From JAIEPW01 sp964471915 (lineage in GTDB: Bacteria; Acidobacteriota; Terriglobia; Bryobacterales; Bryobacteraceae), in contig CAYYID010000022.1 of NCBI GenBank assembly GCA_964471915.1, positions 9,162 to 73,161 of the forward strand: a stretch of DNA of 64,000 nt, given 5' to 3'. A program made the translations under genes and the position numbers. Positions 63,292 through 64,000 of this stretch are shown here, piece by piece. How positions within the stretch are numbered: the first letter of the stretch is position 1; each line of letters opens with the position of its first letter. The notes beneath the pieces were generated by a model. That model made no database searches. It saw only the letters and a list, made by a program, of their open reading frames with translations, and was not told the origin of the DNA.

Positions 63292-63876
63292 ATGCTCCCT
63301 GACGGCTACACGGATCTCCCGCCCGGCAAGCTGGCCAGCGTCGTGACGTATCTCGAAATGCGCTCCCTGCCGCGCCTCGAGCGGGCCATCGGCCACTGGG
63401 ACCTGCGGCGCATTGCGCAGCCCGATCCCGCCGTTTACCGAGCCTTGTTTCGCGAGATCGGCACGCCGTGGCTGTGGTTCAGCCGCCTCGCCATGGATGA
63501 CGCCGCGCTGGCGGCGCTGCTGGGGCACCCGCAAGTGGATCTGTTCTATCTCTACGACGGCGAAACGCCGCGCGGCCTGCTGGAACTCGACCGGCGGCAG
63601 TTCCCGGACATCGAGATCGCGTTCATCGGCGTCACCGAGGAGCTGACCGGCAAGGGCGCGGGGCGCTTCCTGATGAACCTCGCGCTCGAACAGGCCTGGG
63701 CGCGCAACCCGGAGCGGGTGTGGCTCCACACCTGCACGCTGGATCACCCGCGGGCTTTGCCGTTCTATCTGCGCTCGGGCTTCGTGCCGTATAAGCGCGC
63801 CATCGAGGTCGCCTCCGATCCGCGGCTCGACGGGCTGCTGCCGCGGGACGCCGCGCCAGGGACCCCGCTGCTGTAG
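63292..63876 (+). CDS. GNAT-family N-acetyltransferase
   Basis: 194 residues. The acetyl-CoA loop is IAFIGVTEELTGKGAGRFLM, with GKGAG in the place of the Q/RxxGxG/A motif. The C-terminal LHTCTLDHPRALPFYLRSGF is the usual final part of the fold. The substrate is unknown. The ATG is three bases after the M28 peptidase stop. Confidence 0.85.
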   Translation: MLPDGYTDLPPGKLASVVTYLEMRSLPRLERAIGHWDLRRIAQPDPAVYRALFREIGTPWLWFSRLAMDDAALAALLGHPQVDLFYLYDGETPRGLLELDRRQFPDIEIAFIGVTEELTGKGAGRFLMNLALEQAWARNPERVWLHTCTLDHPRALPFYLRSGFVPYKRAIEVASDPRLDGLLPRDAAPGTPLL

Positions 63877-63904
63877 TCCGTGCCGCCCCGCCACCGCCCG
63901 GACA

Positions 63905-63949
63905 GTCCGCAGCCAACGGGGCCGCGCGCGTCAGCAAGCGGCGAGCCCC
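63905..63949 (-). repeat. GC-rich dispersed repeat, copy 2
   Basis: The reverse complement reads GGGGCTCGCCGCTTGCTGAC, then CGCGCGGCCCCGTT, matching the repeat at 285-328 in inverted orientation. It lies in the non-coding end of the window (63877-64000), in which I see no gene. Confidence 0.6.
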
Positions 63950-64000
63950 AACCAATCACAGCCCCCGCGACATCAAGAGTCCCCCTTGTTTCAAACACTT

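Overview
The window is about 64 kb of GC-rich bacterial chromosome. Gene content points to Acidobacteriota, most likely the Solibacter/Bryobacter (Bryobacterales) group. The markers are a protein with the TIGR03437 C-terminal domain (40473-42626), two Oar-like outer-membrane receptors with an N-terminal carboxypeptidase-regulatory domain, a YXWGXW-repeat lipoprotein, a kinase-TPR fusion, and short GC-rich dispersed repeats. This placement is inferred from family distribution; there is no rRNA gene in the window to confirm it.

Layout. 1-250: start of a GNAT acetyltransferase that runs off the window. 331-5636 (minus): five closely spaced genes. Three look like envelope metal handling (Cys-rich beta-barrel, His-rich YtkA-like protein, small CH-motif protein); the other two are a beta-propeller lipoprotein and a small protein with a tail-spike-type C-terminal domain. 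5766-6293: a secreted peroxiredoxin whose peroxidatic residue is encoded by an in-frame TGA followed by a bSECIS-like hairpin, so a probable selenoprotein. 6296-13280 (minus): a compact his operon (leader, hisI, hisG, hisD, hisC, HAD phosphatase, hisB, hisH, hisF, hisA), almost all junctions overlapping, preceded by a His-rich leader peptide and an attenuator-like terminator. 13295-17498 (minus): a trans-sulfuration enzyme, cysS and a secreted M28 peptidase. 17533-28591 (plus): tgt, yajC, secD, secF, then tonB, exbB, two exbD, a TPR lipoprotein, rel and a small ATPase.

28585-43610: mixed housekeeping and accessory genes. These are gamma-glutamyltransferase, an MgtC-like membrane protein, a CoA-transferase coupled to a DUF5916 outer-membrane protein, an HxlR regulator divergent from an F420-reductase-like protein, polX plus a NUDIX hydrolase, a secreted intradiol dioxygenase, a YXWGXW lipoprotein with a decayed second copy, a VapBC-type pair, the TIGR03437 protein and nadA. 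43680-56084 (minus): an N-terminal-nucleophile acylase, an alkaline-phosphatase-family protein and three TonB-dependent receptors, a nutrient-scavenging block that would depend on the TonB/ExbB/ExbD system at 22-25 kb. 56141-63876: a beta-propeller phosphoesterase, a DUF433/DUF5615 toxin-antitoxin pair, a Ser/Thr kinase with TPRs, a second M28 peptidase and a second GNAT protein.

The strongest unusual signals are the TGA-interrupted peroxiredoxin with its hairpin, the his leader/attenuator, a 32-codon ORF whose stop codon overlaps the secF Shine-Dalgarno, the double eight-cysteine module fused to a beta-barrel, and several hairpins, tandem repeats and duplicated segments. No tRNA, rRNA, CRISPR array, insertion sequence or prophage was recognised. 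No gene-free gap exceeds 300 bases; the largest (39492-39776) holds a decayed duplicate.
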